A stretch of DNA of 64,000 bases. It comes from Peristeroidobacter agariperforans. GTDB taxonomy: Bacteria > Pseudomonadota > Gammaproteobacteria > Steroidobacterales > Steroidobacteraceae. Within the stretch, counting starts at the first letter, position 1; each line of letters begins with the position of its first letter. A program made the position numbers and the translations under genes. The DNA lies in assembly GCF_004138335.1 (NCBI RefSeq), contig NZ_RYFW01000003.1, positions 186,001 through 250,000 of the forward strand. Direction: 5' to 3'. The notes under the pieces are model-generated. The model did no database searches, was not told the origin of the DNA, and saw only the letters and a program-made list of their open reading frames with translations. Positions 8,745 through 17,700 of this stretch are shown here, piece by piece.

Positions 8745-9917
8745 ATGAGCCCGAGTACGCTGCTGAACGATGAAATGCTGGCGCGCTTCGCCCGGCGCGC
8801 GAGCGACTACGATCGCGAAAACCGCTTCTTCTCCGAGGACTTCGAGGAGTTGCGGCAATGCGGATATTTGCAGGCCGCCGTGCCGCGCGATTTCGGGGGG
8901 GGCGGTCTGACGCTGGCCGAAGTCGTGCGCCAGCAACGTCGATTGGCTTACTACGCGGCGCCGACCGCGCTTGCCGTCAATATGCACCTGTATTGGACCG
9001 GAATCGCAGCGGACCTGTTCAGGGCCGGCGACACCTCGCTCGCGTGGTTGTTGGACGCTGCGATGAAAGGGGAGATCTTTGCGGCCGGCCATGCCGAGAG
9101 CGGCAACGATATTCCCGTGTTGCTGTCCACGACACGAGCCGAGCGAGTCTCAGGCGGCTATCGCTTTACCGGAAAGAAATCGTTCGGCAGTTTGACCCCG
9201 GTGTGGACCTACCTCGGTATTCACGGAATGGATACGAGCGATCCGGGCGCGCCGAAGATCGTGCATGCGTTCATGCCGCGCGACACCGAAGGCTACCGGA
9301 TCGACGAAACCTGGGACGTGCTCGGGATGCGCGCCACACGCAGTGACGACACGGTGCTCGATGGCGCGTTCGTGCCAGATCGTTACGTTGCCCGCATCGT
9401 CCCTGCTGGCGCCGCAGGAGTCGATCACTTCGTGTTGGGGGTGTTCGCGTGGGCGCTGCTGGGGTTCGGCAATATCTATTTCGGGTTGGCGCGTCGCGCC
9501 TTGGATCTGACGGTGCAATCGCTGCAGGGCAAGCGATCCATGGCGCTGTCGCGACCGATGATCTATCACCCCGAGGTTCAGCACCGGATCGCGCAGATGC
9601 AGCTGGCGCTCGACCCGATCGAGCCGCACCTGGAACGCATTGCGCAGGATTGGTCGAGCGGAGTCGATCATGGCGCGCTCTGGCCGGCGAAAATCCTTTC
9701 CGCCAAATACAACGCGGTCGAGAACGCGTGGCGCGTCGTGGATCTCGCGATGGAAGTGGCGGGTGGCTTCGGCATCTTCAAGCGCAGCGGCCTCGAGCAG
9801 ATCTTTCGTGATGCACGGCTCGGGCGCATCCATCCCGGCAACTCGATGTTCACTCATGAGTTGGTGGGCAAGACGGTGCTCGGCATCAATCCGGATGAGA
9901 CGCCGCGCTGGGGCTAA
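8745..9917 (+). CDS. acyl-CoA dehydrogenase family protein
   Basis: Start ATG 8745 is preceded by GGGAGAG at a good distance; an in-frame ATG at 8694 lacks a site. The 390-residue product has the N-terminal helical domain (RENRFFSEDFEELRQCGYL), the middle beta domain with flavin-binding FAAGHAESGND and WDVLGMRATRSDDT, and a C-terminal helical domain ending LEQIFRDARLGRIHPGNS, the R-D-x-R-x-x-x-I/H-G segment of the family. It is FAD-dependent and cytoplasmic, and would oxidise an acyl-CoA or a related flavin substrate. The IHPGNSMF ending and relaxed N-terminus also fit the branch that includes flavin monooxygenases of the DszC/HpaC type, so substrate class is open. Confidence 0.82.
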   Translation: MSPSTLLNDEMLARFARRASDYDRENRFFSEDFEELRQCGYLQAAVPRDFGGGGLTLAEVVRQQRRLAYYAAPTALAVNMHLYWTGIAADLFRAGDTSLAWLLDAAMKGEIFAAGHAESGNDIPVLLSTTRAERVSGGYRFTGKKSFGSLTPVWTYLGIHGMDTSDPGAPKIVHAFMPRDTEGYRIDETWDVLGMRATRSDDTVLDGAFVPDRYVARIVPAGAAGVDHFVLGVFAWALLGFGNIYFGLARRALDLTVQSLQGKRSMALSRPMIYHPEVQHRIAQMQLALDPIEPHLERIAQDWSSGVDHGALWPAKILSAKYNAVENAWRVVDLAMEVAGGFGIFKRSGLEQIFRDARLGRIHPGNSMFTHELVGKTVLGINPDETPRWG

Positions 9918-9929
9918 CGCCACCGTAGT

Positions 9930-10196
9930 TCAGCTGAACATCGCGGGATTGATCTCGAGGGCAATCTCGCTGATGCGGTCCACGGGCAGTCCGGCGCGGC
10001 GGGCGTGCTCGCGGATCGCCTCGGCGCTCGGCGCATCGTACTCGCAATAGATCTTGCCTTCGGCATCCGAGACGTAGCTGCGAATCCAGCGCACGTCGGG
10101 CATGTCCTTGAGCACGTCGACCGAAAGGCGTCCCGCTTGATCGAGCTGCGCACGCGTGAGCGGGGGGACCGAGCGTTCGATGATGAATCGCGGCAT
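9930..10196 (-). CDS. DUF4242 domain protein (SCO4226-type, nickel-binding)
   Basis: An 88-residue ferredoxin-like-fold protein: MPRFIIERSVP, then VRWIRSYVSDAEGKIYCEYDAPS, then IREHARRAGLPVDRI. This matches the DUF4242 family, whose SCO4226 member binds nickel. Family members occur singly in many proteobacteria with no assigned pathway. The gene is convergent with the acyl-CoA dehydrogenase (12 bp gap) and lies 5 bp downstream of the giant kinase gene on the same strand, so it may be the last cistron of that operon. Confidence 0.78.
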   Translation of the reverse strand: MPRFIIERSVPPLTRAQLDQAGRLSVDVLKDMPDVRWIRSYVSDAEGKIYCEYDAPSAEAIREHARRAGLPVDRISEIALEINPAMFS

Positions 10197-10201
10197 GTCT
10201 G

Positions 10202-13200
10202 TTACTCCGGTTCGGTAACGAGCTGGGCCAGGCGTTGTGTCAACTGAGCTTCACCGGTGACATCGTTGAGCGCACGTCGCAGCGCGAGCGATTGCTCGTA
10301 ACAGGCGCGTGCAAGGTCTGGGCGCTGACGCATCCGGTGAATGTCGCCGAGCGCCGTCAAGGCGTGACTTTCGAGCAAATGTTGATTGGTTGCGCGATTC
10401 AGCTCGACGCTTTCCTCGAGCGCAGTGCGAGCTTCCTCATGGCGATTCAGGCGACCGAGTGTGAGCCCCAAGCTGTTGAGCATCAGGCCCTCATGGACGC
10501 GATCGGACAACACGCGGGTGAGGCGTAGCGCGAGCTCGTAGTGACGCAGCGCTCGCGCGTACTCAGAACGTTCCCAATGCATGATGCCGAGAATATTCCT
10601 TAAGGCCAGTTCGCGGCGCTGAGCGCCTAGTGTGACGGTGAGTGCCAGTGCCGCCTCGGCCGCCCCGATGGCGCGCTCGGTGCTGCCACCCGAGGATCGA
10701 ACTGCGCGTGCGATGCCCTCGAGCGCCTGCAGTTCGCCTTCGACATCGCCCAGCTTGATACAAAGCTCTCGCATGCTCTGCCAGGCGTGCGAAGCGGACG
10801 TCACGTCCCCGCAACGCCCGGCGATCGTCGCTATCCGACTCCACATCTCCGCCTCGCCAGCGCGATCTTCGAGCTGCGCGAACAACGATGCTGCCTCCTT
10901 CAGCCGGGGCAATGCTTCCTGATCTCGGCCGAGACCTTCCAGCACTTCGCCGAATGCACGCAGCGATTGCACGAGGCCGTCTGCATAACGCGCGCGCCGA
11001 CTGAGCTCGATCGATTCCTGGTAGGTTTGCAATGAACGCTCGATCTGCCCTTGTTGCAAATAGAGGTGGGCGATGGCCATGAGGTGGAACGATCGCTGGA
11101 TCGGCAACAAGTGGAGCCGAGTCAGCTCGTTCGCCCGTTGCAACACTTCCAGCGCCCGCTGCGGATCGCCCGCGTCACGGTAGATGTTCGCGAGATTCTG
11201 CAGGCTGTAGCTCAGGCTGGCGGGCGCCTGGGCCAGCGCGGGAATGGCCAGCGCCTCTTCGACCTTTTCGATGGCCCGCCGATGCTCGCCCATGCCTTTG
11301 AGAATGGTGCTGAGATTGGCCAGATCGCCGGCGACGGCGAGCTCATCGCAACGCTCGCGGTCGATCTCGAGCGCGCGCTCCGTCATGGTCAATGCTTCTT
11401 CATGGCGCCCCTCGTGCCAACGTAACAACCCCAGACTTCGCAGGGCCTGTCGTTCGAGAGCGCTGTTGCCGTGTTCCCGACTGACACGCAGCGCGGTGCC
11501 CAGTGCGCGATCCGCGGCATCGAAACGCCTGAGCAACGTCAATAGATCGCCTTGTCGTTGATAGGCTTGCGCAAGGCGCGACGAGGTGCCTCGGGGCGCG
11601 AGCAGCGCGATCAACTCATCGACGATCTGCTGTTGGCGCCCACGCTTGCCAAGCGTCTCGCACAGGCGCTCCTGTTGAAGCAGGACATCGGCGATACGAT
11701 CGGCGCGCTGCTCGTCGTCGGGCAGTCGATCAATATACGAACGGACTCGGTCGAGCATGGCGAGGGCGTCGGCGAACTGGCTCAGCGCGCGAGCGCGCTC
11801 CGCTGCGCGGCCGCCATGATCGATCGCTGACTGCCAGCTTTCGGCCAGCGCGAAATGATGCGCAAGCAACTCGGCGTGTTCATCGACCTGCCGCGGCGTC
11901 AGTCGCTCCAGGGCGGCGCCGACGATCTTGTGCCACGAGCGCTGTTGGTGGCTCAGCAGACTCTCGTAAGTCACCTCATGGGTCAGCACGTGGTTGAATC
12001 GGTAGACCACGTCCGGAACGAGGCAGCTTTGTTGAACGAGCCCCGCGCGGGTGAGGCGATCGAGCGCTTGCGCTACATCGTGCTTGCTTCCCAAAACATC
12101 CGCGAGCAACGCGTGCGCGAATTCGCGACCTATCACAGATGCGATTCGCAGCACTTCCAGTGCATCCTTGTCGAGCGCATCGAGGCGCGTGCGGATGACA
12201 GCCTGCACGGTCTCCGGCAACTGCAGTGACGCGACGCCGCCGGCGACGACGCTTTCGCCGCCCTCCGTCGCCAACGCTCCCGTTTCTGTGAGTGCATGGC
12301 AGATCTCTTCGAGAAAGAAGGGATTGCCGGCCGTGCGCTCGAAGAGGCGCTGGGCGAGCTCGGCGGAGATGCGTTCAACGCGCAGCACGTCGCGGACGAT
12401 GTCGGTCGATGCATTGAAATCGAGAGCGGCGAGGTGGATCTGCGTGGCCCGGGATGCCCATTCGATCTGTTCCACGCCTGCAGGTCTGCTGGTGACGAGC
12501 ACGAACAGAGAGTGGTTCGGGGCGATCTCGATCAGCCGATGAAGCGCGGCGCGCGAGCCCTCGTCACTCCAGTGGCAGTCCTCCAACCAAAGCACTGTCG
12601 CAGCGCTACTCGCGACTCGCGTCAGCAAAGCGGCCAGAGCTTCCGGCACAGCTTGCTGTAAATGCTCGCCCCGCAGATCGCGAGGCAGAGGGAATTCGTC
12701 ACTCGCCATCGAGAGCAAGTGCAAGTACAGCGGCACGAATTGCACCAGCGTCGCATCGATCGAGCAAATGCGCTCGACGACTGTGCTGATGTCAGAGTGG
12801 TCTTCGCGCAGTGGGCCGAGCTGCAGCGCCTGGCGGAGCACGTCGATGAATGGTTGGTAGGGCGCGGTGCCTCCATAGGAGTGACAACGAGCGCCAAGCT
12901 CGCGGACCTCTGCTCCGATGATTCGCGAACGCAATTCGTGGAGCAGCCTGCTCTTGCCGACACCTGCTTCGCCGAGGATGAGAGCGATCTGCCCGTGCCC
13001 ATTGCGAGCGCGGGCAAATCGCTCGATAAGTGTGCCCAGCTCCGTCTGCCGACCGGTGTATGCGGTCAATCCCCGGTGCACGGCGGCGTCGATGCGCGCT
13101 CGCAGGCCCGACTCACCCAGGACGCGATGAGGTATCACCTGGCCTTCGTCAGCCAGCAATGTGACAGGCTCCTGTGGCTCGGTATGGAGGAAGGGAGTGA

Positions 13201-14764
13201 TCAGGCGCTGACATTCCGGCGTGACCAGGATGGTGTCGCGAGCAGCCAGGATCGCGAGCCGGTAAGCTGACTGCACGACCGCGCCACTTACGGCGTATCG
13301 GCGCGGCCCACTGTTCATTCGCTGCGAGACGATCAATCCGGAACGCACGCCGGTGCGTAATCGAACGTGGGCGCCGCGCTGGCCGAGCAGTTGAGTGGCC
13401 AGTTCGGTTACGCGCCGGTGCAGTTCCATCGCGGCACGTACCGCTCGCAGCTCATCATCTTCATGACCGGCGGGAACGCCGAAGAGAGCGACGATCTCCT
13501 CGTCGAAGGCGTGATTGACGAGCCCGCCGTGTTGCCGAACTACATCGACTGCGCTGTTGCGGATTCTGGTCATCAGCGCTTCGATTTCTTCGGTCGCGTG
13601 CTGTTCGATCAGGGTCGCGTAGTCCGAGAGAATCGATACCATGACCGCGGCGTGGCGGCGCTCGCTTGCAGCAGCTGTTACAGGCGGTTGATTGCGCTTG
13701 AGTGCGGCGCCGGGATATTGCTCACGCTCGATCAGCCCGGTGAGCTCCGCCTCCACATCGGCCATGGACGCATACCGCTGCGATGCTGTCTTGCTGAGCA
13801 TCTTGCGAACAATGGCATCCAATTCGATGGGGGCGTCTGGCCGGCAAGCCGCCATTGACTCCGCTTCGCGATCCTCGATGGCGGCCCGCAAGGTTCGCGC
13901 ATCCTCGGCAGCAAAAGGACGCGCGCCCGTGATCATTTCATACATCACGACCCCGAGCGCCCAGACATCCATCCGCGGATCGACACTTTCTCCCCGTGCC
14001 TGCTCCGGACTCATGTACGCCAGTGTGCCCATCGCCGTCCCGGTCGTGGCGGTCAGCGACACGTCCTCGATATGGGCAATGCCGAAGTCCAGAATCTTGA
14101 CGCCGCCGTCATTCAACAGCATGACGTTCGAGGGTTTCACATCCCGGTGCACGATGCCTTGCTCGTGCGCCTTCGCCAGGCCGCTGGCGACCTGCAGGGC
14201 GATATGCGTCAGCTCCGCGGCGGGGAGGGGACCGCGCGAGAGGCGCGACTGCAATGTTTCGCCTTCGTACAGCGGCATTGAAATATACATCTGGCCGTCC
14301 GGGGCTTCGCCGATCTCGTGGACGGTGCAGATATTCGGATGATCGAGTGCGGCGGCCGCGCGCGCTTCGAGCAGGAAACGATTCTTTGCGCTCTCGTGGC
14401 TGACCAGGTGCGGCGGCAGAAATTTCAGGGCGACCATTCGACCCAGGCGCTCGTCGCGGGCTTTGTAGACCCAGCCCATCGCACCCGCTCCGAGTGGCGC
14501 CAGCACGACGTACTGTGCCACTCGACGATCGGTCCATTCCACCGCGTCGATGCGCGAGCGCCATCGAGCCGGAGCCTCGAGCTTGGTCGCCAAGGTATCG
14601 ACGAGCCCGCTACGCTCGTGACCCTCGATGAGCTGTTCGACCTCGCGGCGCAAGGCAGTGTCATCGCCGCACTCTCGTGCTAGCAGAGTCGGGCGATTCG
14701 ATGCCGCGCACTCGATTGCCGCGCCGAATATTTCCTCGATGCGACGCCAGCGCTCGTCGCTCAC
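10202..14764 (-). CDS. Ser/Thr kinase - cyclase-like - AAA ATPase - TPR signalling protein
   Basis: A 1520-residue multidomain protein. Residues about 85-345 are a Hanks-type kinase with glycine loop LGAGAMG, ATP-anchoring Lys114 in VALKFL, HRDVKPSN at 206-213 and DFG at 226-228, so it looks catalytically competent. Residues about 370-535 resemble a class III nucleotide cyclase fold but lack the two metal-binding aspartates in recognisable context. A predicted STAND/AAA-type ATPase follows with Walker A GEAGVGKS (598-605) and LWLEDCHWSD as Walker B. The C-terminal third is helical TPR repeats. The start is GTG 14764, overlapping the stop of the upstream ECF sigma gene by 4 bp. No membrane segment is evident. 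It is probably a cytoplasmic signalling hub. Confidence 0.88.
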   Translation of the reverse strand: MSDERWRRIEEIFGAAIECAASNRPTLLARECGDDTALRREVEQLIEGHERSGLVDTLATKLEAPARWRSRIDAVEWTDRRVAQYVVLAPLGAGAMGWVYKARDERLGRMVALKFLPPHLVSHESAKNRFLLEARAAAALDHPNICTVHEIGEAPDGQMYISMPLYEGETLQSRLSRGPLPAAELTHIALQVASGLAKAHEQGIVHRDVKPSNVMLLNDGGVKILDFGIAHIEDVSLTATTGTAMGTLAYMSPEQARGESVDPRMDVWALGVVMYEMITGARPFAAEDARTLRAAIEDREAESMAACRPDAPIELDAIVRKMLSKTASQRYASMADVEAELTGLIEREQYPGAALKRNQPPVTAAASERRHAAVMVSILSDYATLIEQHATEEIEALMTRIRNSAVDVVRQHGGLVNHAFDEEIVALFGVPAGHEDDELRAVRAAMELHRRVTELATQLLGQRGAHVRLRTGVRSGLIVSQRMNSGPRRYAVSGAVVQSAYRLAILAARDTILVTPECQRLITPFLHTEPQEPVTLLADEGQVIPHRVLGESGLRARIDAAVHRGLTAYTGRQTELGTLIERFARARNGHGQIALILGEAGVGKSRLLHELRSRIIGAEVRELGARCHSYGGTAPYQPFIDVLRQALQLGPLREDHSDISTVVERICSIDATLVQFVPLYLHLLSMASDEFPLPRDLRGEHLQQAVPEALAALLTRVASSAATVLWLEDCHWSDEGSRAALHRLIEIAPNHSLFVLVTSRPAGVEQIEWASRATQIHLAALDFNASTDIVRDVLRVERISAELAQRLFERTAGNPFFLEEICHALTETGALATEGGESVVAGGVASLQLPETVQAVIRTRLDALDKDALEVLRIASVIGREFAHALLADVLGSKHDVAQALDRLTRAGLVQQSCLVPDVVYRFNHVLTHEVTYESLLSHQQRSWHKIVGAALERLTPRQVDEHAELLAHHFALAESWQSAIDHGGRAAERARALSQFADALAMLDRVRSYIDRLPDDEQRADRIADVLLQQERLCETLGKRGRQQQIVDELIALLAPRGTSSRLAQAYQRQGDLLTLLRRFDAADRALGTALRVSREHGNSALERQALRSLGLLRWHEGRHEEALTMTERALEIDRERCDELAVAGDLANLSTILKGMGEHRRAIEKVEEALAIPALAQAPASLSYSLQNLANIYRDAGDPQRALEVLQRANELTRLHLLPIQRSFHLMAIAHLYLQQGQIERSLQTYQESIELSRRARYADGLVQSLRAFGEVLEGLGRDQEALPRLKEAASLFAQLEDRAGEAEMWSRIATIAGRCGDVTSASHAWQSMRELCIKLGDVEGELQALEGIARAVRSSGGSTERAIGAAEAALALTVTLGAQRRELALRNILGIMHWERSEYARALRHYELALRLTRVLSDRVHEGLMLNSLGLTLGRLNRHEEARTALEESVELNRATNQHLLESHALTALGDIHRMRQRPDLARACYEQSLALRRALNDVTGEAQLTQRLAQLVTEPE

Positions 14765-15261
14765 GTGCCCAGCTCCTTATTCAGCCAGGCGCGCGCCAGT
14801 GTCCAATCGCGTTTCACCGTGGCCGGAGAGATCTCGAGCGCTTCGGCGGTTTCATCGACACTCATGCCGCCGTAGAAACGACATTCGACGATGCGTGCGT
14901 GGCGTTCATTTATCGCTGCGAGCCGCTGCAATGCTTCGTCGAGAAGAACGAACTCCTCGGCGTGTTCCTGCACGACCGCCAGCGCGTCGTCATCGATCGA
15001 TTGCAGCGGCTTGCCACCACCGCGCTTTTGAGTTTTGCGCGCGACTGCATAGTCGATGAGTACCCGACGCATCGCTTGTGAGGCCAACGCAAGAAAGTGC
15101 GCACGGCTCTGCCATTGAATGCGATTGAGTCTGGAAAGCTCGAACCACGCTTCGTGTACCAGAGCTGTCGTGCACAACGTATGTCCAAAACGCTCGCCAC
15201 GAAGCTGGCGCTCCGCGATCCGGCGCAGTTCGGCGTACACCAGCGTGAACAAGTCTTCCAT
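14761..15261 (-). CDS. ECF sigma factor, TIGR02999 type
   Basis: A 166-residue sigma-70 family protein. Region 2 is represented by VYAELRRIAERQLRGER and HTLCTTALVHEAWFEL, the promoter-contacting helix by SRAHFLALASQAMRRVLIDYA, and region 4 by the helix-turn-helix GGMSVDETAEALEISPATVKRDW. These are signatures of the TIGR02999 ECF group, commonly encoded next to large Ser/Thr kinases as here. The protein begins about 15 residues later than relatives, and an in-frame TAG stands just upstream of ATG 15261, so no longer start exists. Kinase and sigma genes overlap (GTGA), suggesting kinase control of sigma or co-expression. Confidence 0.85.
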   Translation of the reverse strand: MEDLFTLVYAELRRIAERQLRGERFGHTLCTTALVHEAWFELSRLNRIQWQSRAHFLALASQAMRRVLIDYAVARKTQKRGGGKPLQSIDDDALAVVQEHAEEFVLLDEALQRLAAINERHARIVECRFYGGMSVDETAEALEISPATVKRDWTLARAWLNKELGT

Positions 15262-15468
15262 GGTTCGCCCGTTTCTAATCGTCGTCGGATGGGCTGATCG
15301 CCGTAGATCTTAGCGCCGCGGCCGCTCGCGGCTCAACGTCCCTTTGTCCCTGAGATTGGATGAGCTGATTTCACTTCGGTTGCGGCTTTAGTCAGGCAAA
15401 GAGGTCAGCTCCGGGGAGGGTGGCGGGCCCTTGGACATCCATCCGATCCATCAACCGAGGAAAGAACG

Positions 15469-16821
15469 ATGAAAGCCAAGATGTTTGTAACGCCGTTGCT
15501 GGCGGCCGCGGCCCTGTGTACCAGCTTGACGGCGCTCGCGGGCGGAGTCGCCGATTCACCGGCCGGCAATCCTGTTACACGGTGGAATGCCGTCGCGATT
15601 CAAGTGTTGCCGGTGGATCCCGGGCTGGTCATGGATTCCCGCGCCTTCGCGATCGTGCACGCGGCAATTCACGATGCCGTAAACGGCGTCGAGCGTCGGT
15701 ATCAGCCGTACACGATCGAGTTGTCGTACCCAAGTGCATCCGTCGATGCGGCCATCGCCACGGCTGCGCGTGACACGCTGGTTGCCCTGTCACCGAGCCA
15801 AAGCACCACCGTCGAAATTGCATATGCCGCGACGTTGCTCGGCATTCCGGATGGCGCGGCCAAGCAAGCGGGTATCGAACTGGGGCATCGCAGCGCTGAA
15901 GCCAATCTCGCCAGACGCGTCGGCGATGGCGCCGATACTGCGGGCGGTCCGCCGTATGTGCCAAACGGTGAGCCCGGCGACTATGACTTCACATCGCCGT
16001 TCGATAAACCGCCGTTCGGACCGGTGGCGCTCTTTCCCGGGTGGGGGAACGTCACTCCCTTCGGTGTGGAAGCATTGGACCATCGCTTGCCAGGGCCGCT
16101 GGCGCTGACCAGCCGCGATTACGCGCGCGATTTCAAACTTCTGAAGTCGATCGGGCGTAACGACAGCTCGGTGCGAACCGCGCAGCAGACGGACCTCGCC
16201 ATGTTCTGGTTCGAGTTCTCGCCCATGGGTTGGAATCGCATCGCGAACACCCTCCTGCGCCAGGAACGGACTGACGTGTGGCGTTCCGCTCGCATCATGG
16301 CGCTGGTGAACTTCGCGCTCGCCGATGGCTACATCACGGGCTTCGCAGAAAAATATCGTCATCGCTTCTGGCGCCCGACTACCGCGATTCGCGCAGCCGA
16401 TCGTGACGGCAATCCGGCCACGGACGCGGATAAGAACTGGACGCCGTTGCAAGCCCCGGCGTTCTTCACTCCGCCGGTGCCGGATTATCCCTCGACGCAC
16501 ACAGTGCTGGGGGCTGCCGCGGCTGAAGTGCTCATTCAAAACTTTGGCGATCGTATGCGCTTCGATGTGGTGAGCACGACGCTGCCGGGAGCGGCCCGCA
16601 CGTTCCAGAGCTTGAGCGACGCGGCGCATGAAAATGGAATGTCACGAGTGTATGGCGGCATTCACTTCCTGCACGCCGTGAAAGAGGGCTGTCGGCAAGG
16701 AAAGAGCGTCGGGCGCGTCGTCAGCCAGCTGTTGGCGCCGGCGCGGGACGGCAAAGCGGCTCAAAACAACGGGGCAGGACCGGTGAAGAGCAAGCTCTGC
16801 GTGCACGGACTGACTCCTTGA
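15469..16821 (+). CDS. vanadium-dependent haloperoxidase-like / PAP2 superfamily protein
   Basis: A 450-residue exported protein with signal peptide (FVTPLLAAAALCTSLTALA). Vanadate/phosphate-pocket motifs occur in order: KYRHRFWRPTTAIR (K-x6-R-P), DYPSTHTVLGAAAAEVL (PS-x-H, with Thr where many have Gly), and SRVYGGIHF (S-R-x3-G-x-H). This arrangement defines vanadium haloperoxidases and related acid phosphatase-like proteins. The reaction would be halide oxidation or phosphate ester hydrolysis; the sequence cannot decide. RBS GAGGAAAGAACG lies before ATG 15469. A strong hairpin follows the stop. Monocistronic. Confidence 0.8.
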   Translation: MKAKMFVTPLLAAAALCTSLTALAGGVADSPAGNPVTRWNAVAIQVLPVDPGLVMDSRAFAIVHAAIHDAVNGVERRYQPYTIELSYPSASVDAAIATAARDTLVALSPSQSTTVEIAYAATLLGIPDGAAKQAGIELGHRSAEANLARRVGDGADTAGGPPYVPNGEPGDYDFTSPFDKPPFGPVALFPGWGNVTPFGVEALDHRLPGPLALTSRDYARDFKLLKSIGRNDSSVRTAQQTDLAMFWFEFSPMGWNRIANTLLRQERTDVWRSARIMALVNFALADGYITGFAEKYRHRFWRPTTAIRAADRDGNPATDADKNWTPLQAPAFFTPPVPDYPSTHTVLGAAAAEVLIQNFGDRMRFDVVSTTLPGAARTFQSLSDAAHENGMSRVYGGIHFLHAVKEGCRQGKSVGRVVSQLLAPARDGKAAQNNGAGPVKSKLCVHGLTP

Positions 16822-16829
16822 GCTGCGTC

Positions 16830-16863
16830 GCCGGCCCGCTGATGTAGCGGGCCGGCTCTTTCA
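16830..16863 (+). terminator. intrinsic terminator after haloperoxidase-like gene
   Basis: A perfect 11-bp GC-rich stem (GCCGGCCCGCT at 16830-16840 pairing with 16846-16856) closes a 5-base loop GATGT and is followed by TCTTTCAT. It lies 9 bp downstream of the stop codon. Confidence 0.85.
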
Positions 16864-16953
16864 TCCCCAGAAAAAATCAACGCGAGCTTCTCATGAGAAT
16901 GGCGGGCCATGCCACGCTCATCAACGTTTGCGAGTTCCGTCGCCGGGTCGAAA

Positions 16954-17640
16954 TCACTCGTGCTTGCTATTTTTGTACGACGACTCGGAACACGCGCTCG
17001 GCGCTGAATCACGGCCCTTTGCAATGCGCTGCAGTTCGGATACGCAGCCGAACGTCATCGCCGGTGAGTGTTGATCGAGCATTGCCGCTGTCGCGTATCC
17101 CCAGCGCACGGCGCCGAATGCGATGCCGGCTGCCCGCGCTGCTTGGGCATCGGTCGCCTGGTCGCCGACGTAGATGGCATGTTGTCGCGCGATGTTGCAA
17201 GTCTTCAACACGCGCTCCAGCCGCCGGCGTTTGCCGAAGATGGACGCCCCCGACTCGATGTGACGGACCCGTTGGAGCGCCTCATTCCCAACGACGCGTC
17301 TGACGTTCTCGAGTGAATTCGAAGTGACGATGGCGAGTTCTATACCGCTCACGGACAAGGCATGCAGCGCCTCCGCAATCCCCTCGAACAAGCGAATGCC
17401 GTCGGCGTGACGCGCCATCATTGCCATGAAGTCTCTGGCGATGATGGGCAATTTCCACATCGGGATGCCGTGGCGACGCATTAGCTCACGCGGCTCCTGG
17501 CCGCGATAGTCATCGATCCGTGCCGAGTCCATTTCGGCAAAGCCATGGCGGCGGGCGAGCGTGTTGTGAGACGCGAGGAAGAATTCGAATGAGTCGGCCA
17601 GCGTCCCGTCGAAATCGAAGATGGCAAGCTTGTACGTCAT
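16954..17640 (-). CDS. HAD-family hydrolase (phosphoglycolate phosphatase-like)
   Basis: A 228-residue HAD phosphatase. Motif I is FDFDGTLADS at residues 8-17 with nucleophile Asp and acid/base Asp, motif II is VTSNS, motif III Lys lies in FGKRRRLERVL, and motif IV is YVGDQATDAQAA. The cap insertion after motif I is C1-type as in Gph/PGP phosphatases. Cytoplasmic; likely acts on a small phosphorylated metabolite such as phosphoglycolate, although substrate is not readable from sequence. It lies 60 bp downstream of the desaturase gene on the same strand, so the two could be co-transcribed. Confidence 0.85.
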   Translation of the reverse strand: MTYKLAIFDFDGTLADSFEFFLASHNTLARRHGFAEMDSARIDDYRGQEPRELMRRHGIPMWKLPIIARDFMAMMARHADGIRLFEGIAEALHALSVSGIELAIVTSNSLENVRRVVGNEALQRVRHIESGASIFGKRRRLERVLKTCNIARQHAIYVGDQATDAQAARAAGIAFGAVRWGYATAAMLDQHSPAMTFGCVSELQRIAKGRDSAPSACSESSYKNSKHE

Positions 17641-17700
17641 GGCACCGGTGGCTGTCCCTGCACTGGCAGGTCCGTCTTGGGCCGCACCTTACCACGGCGG

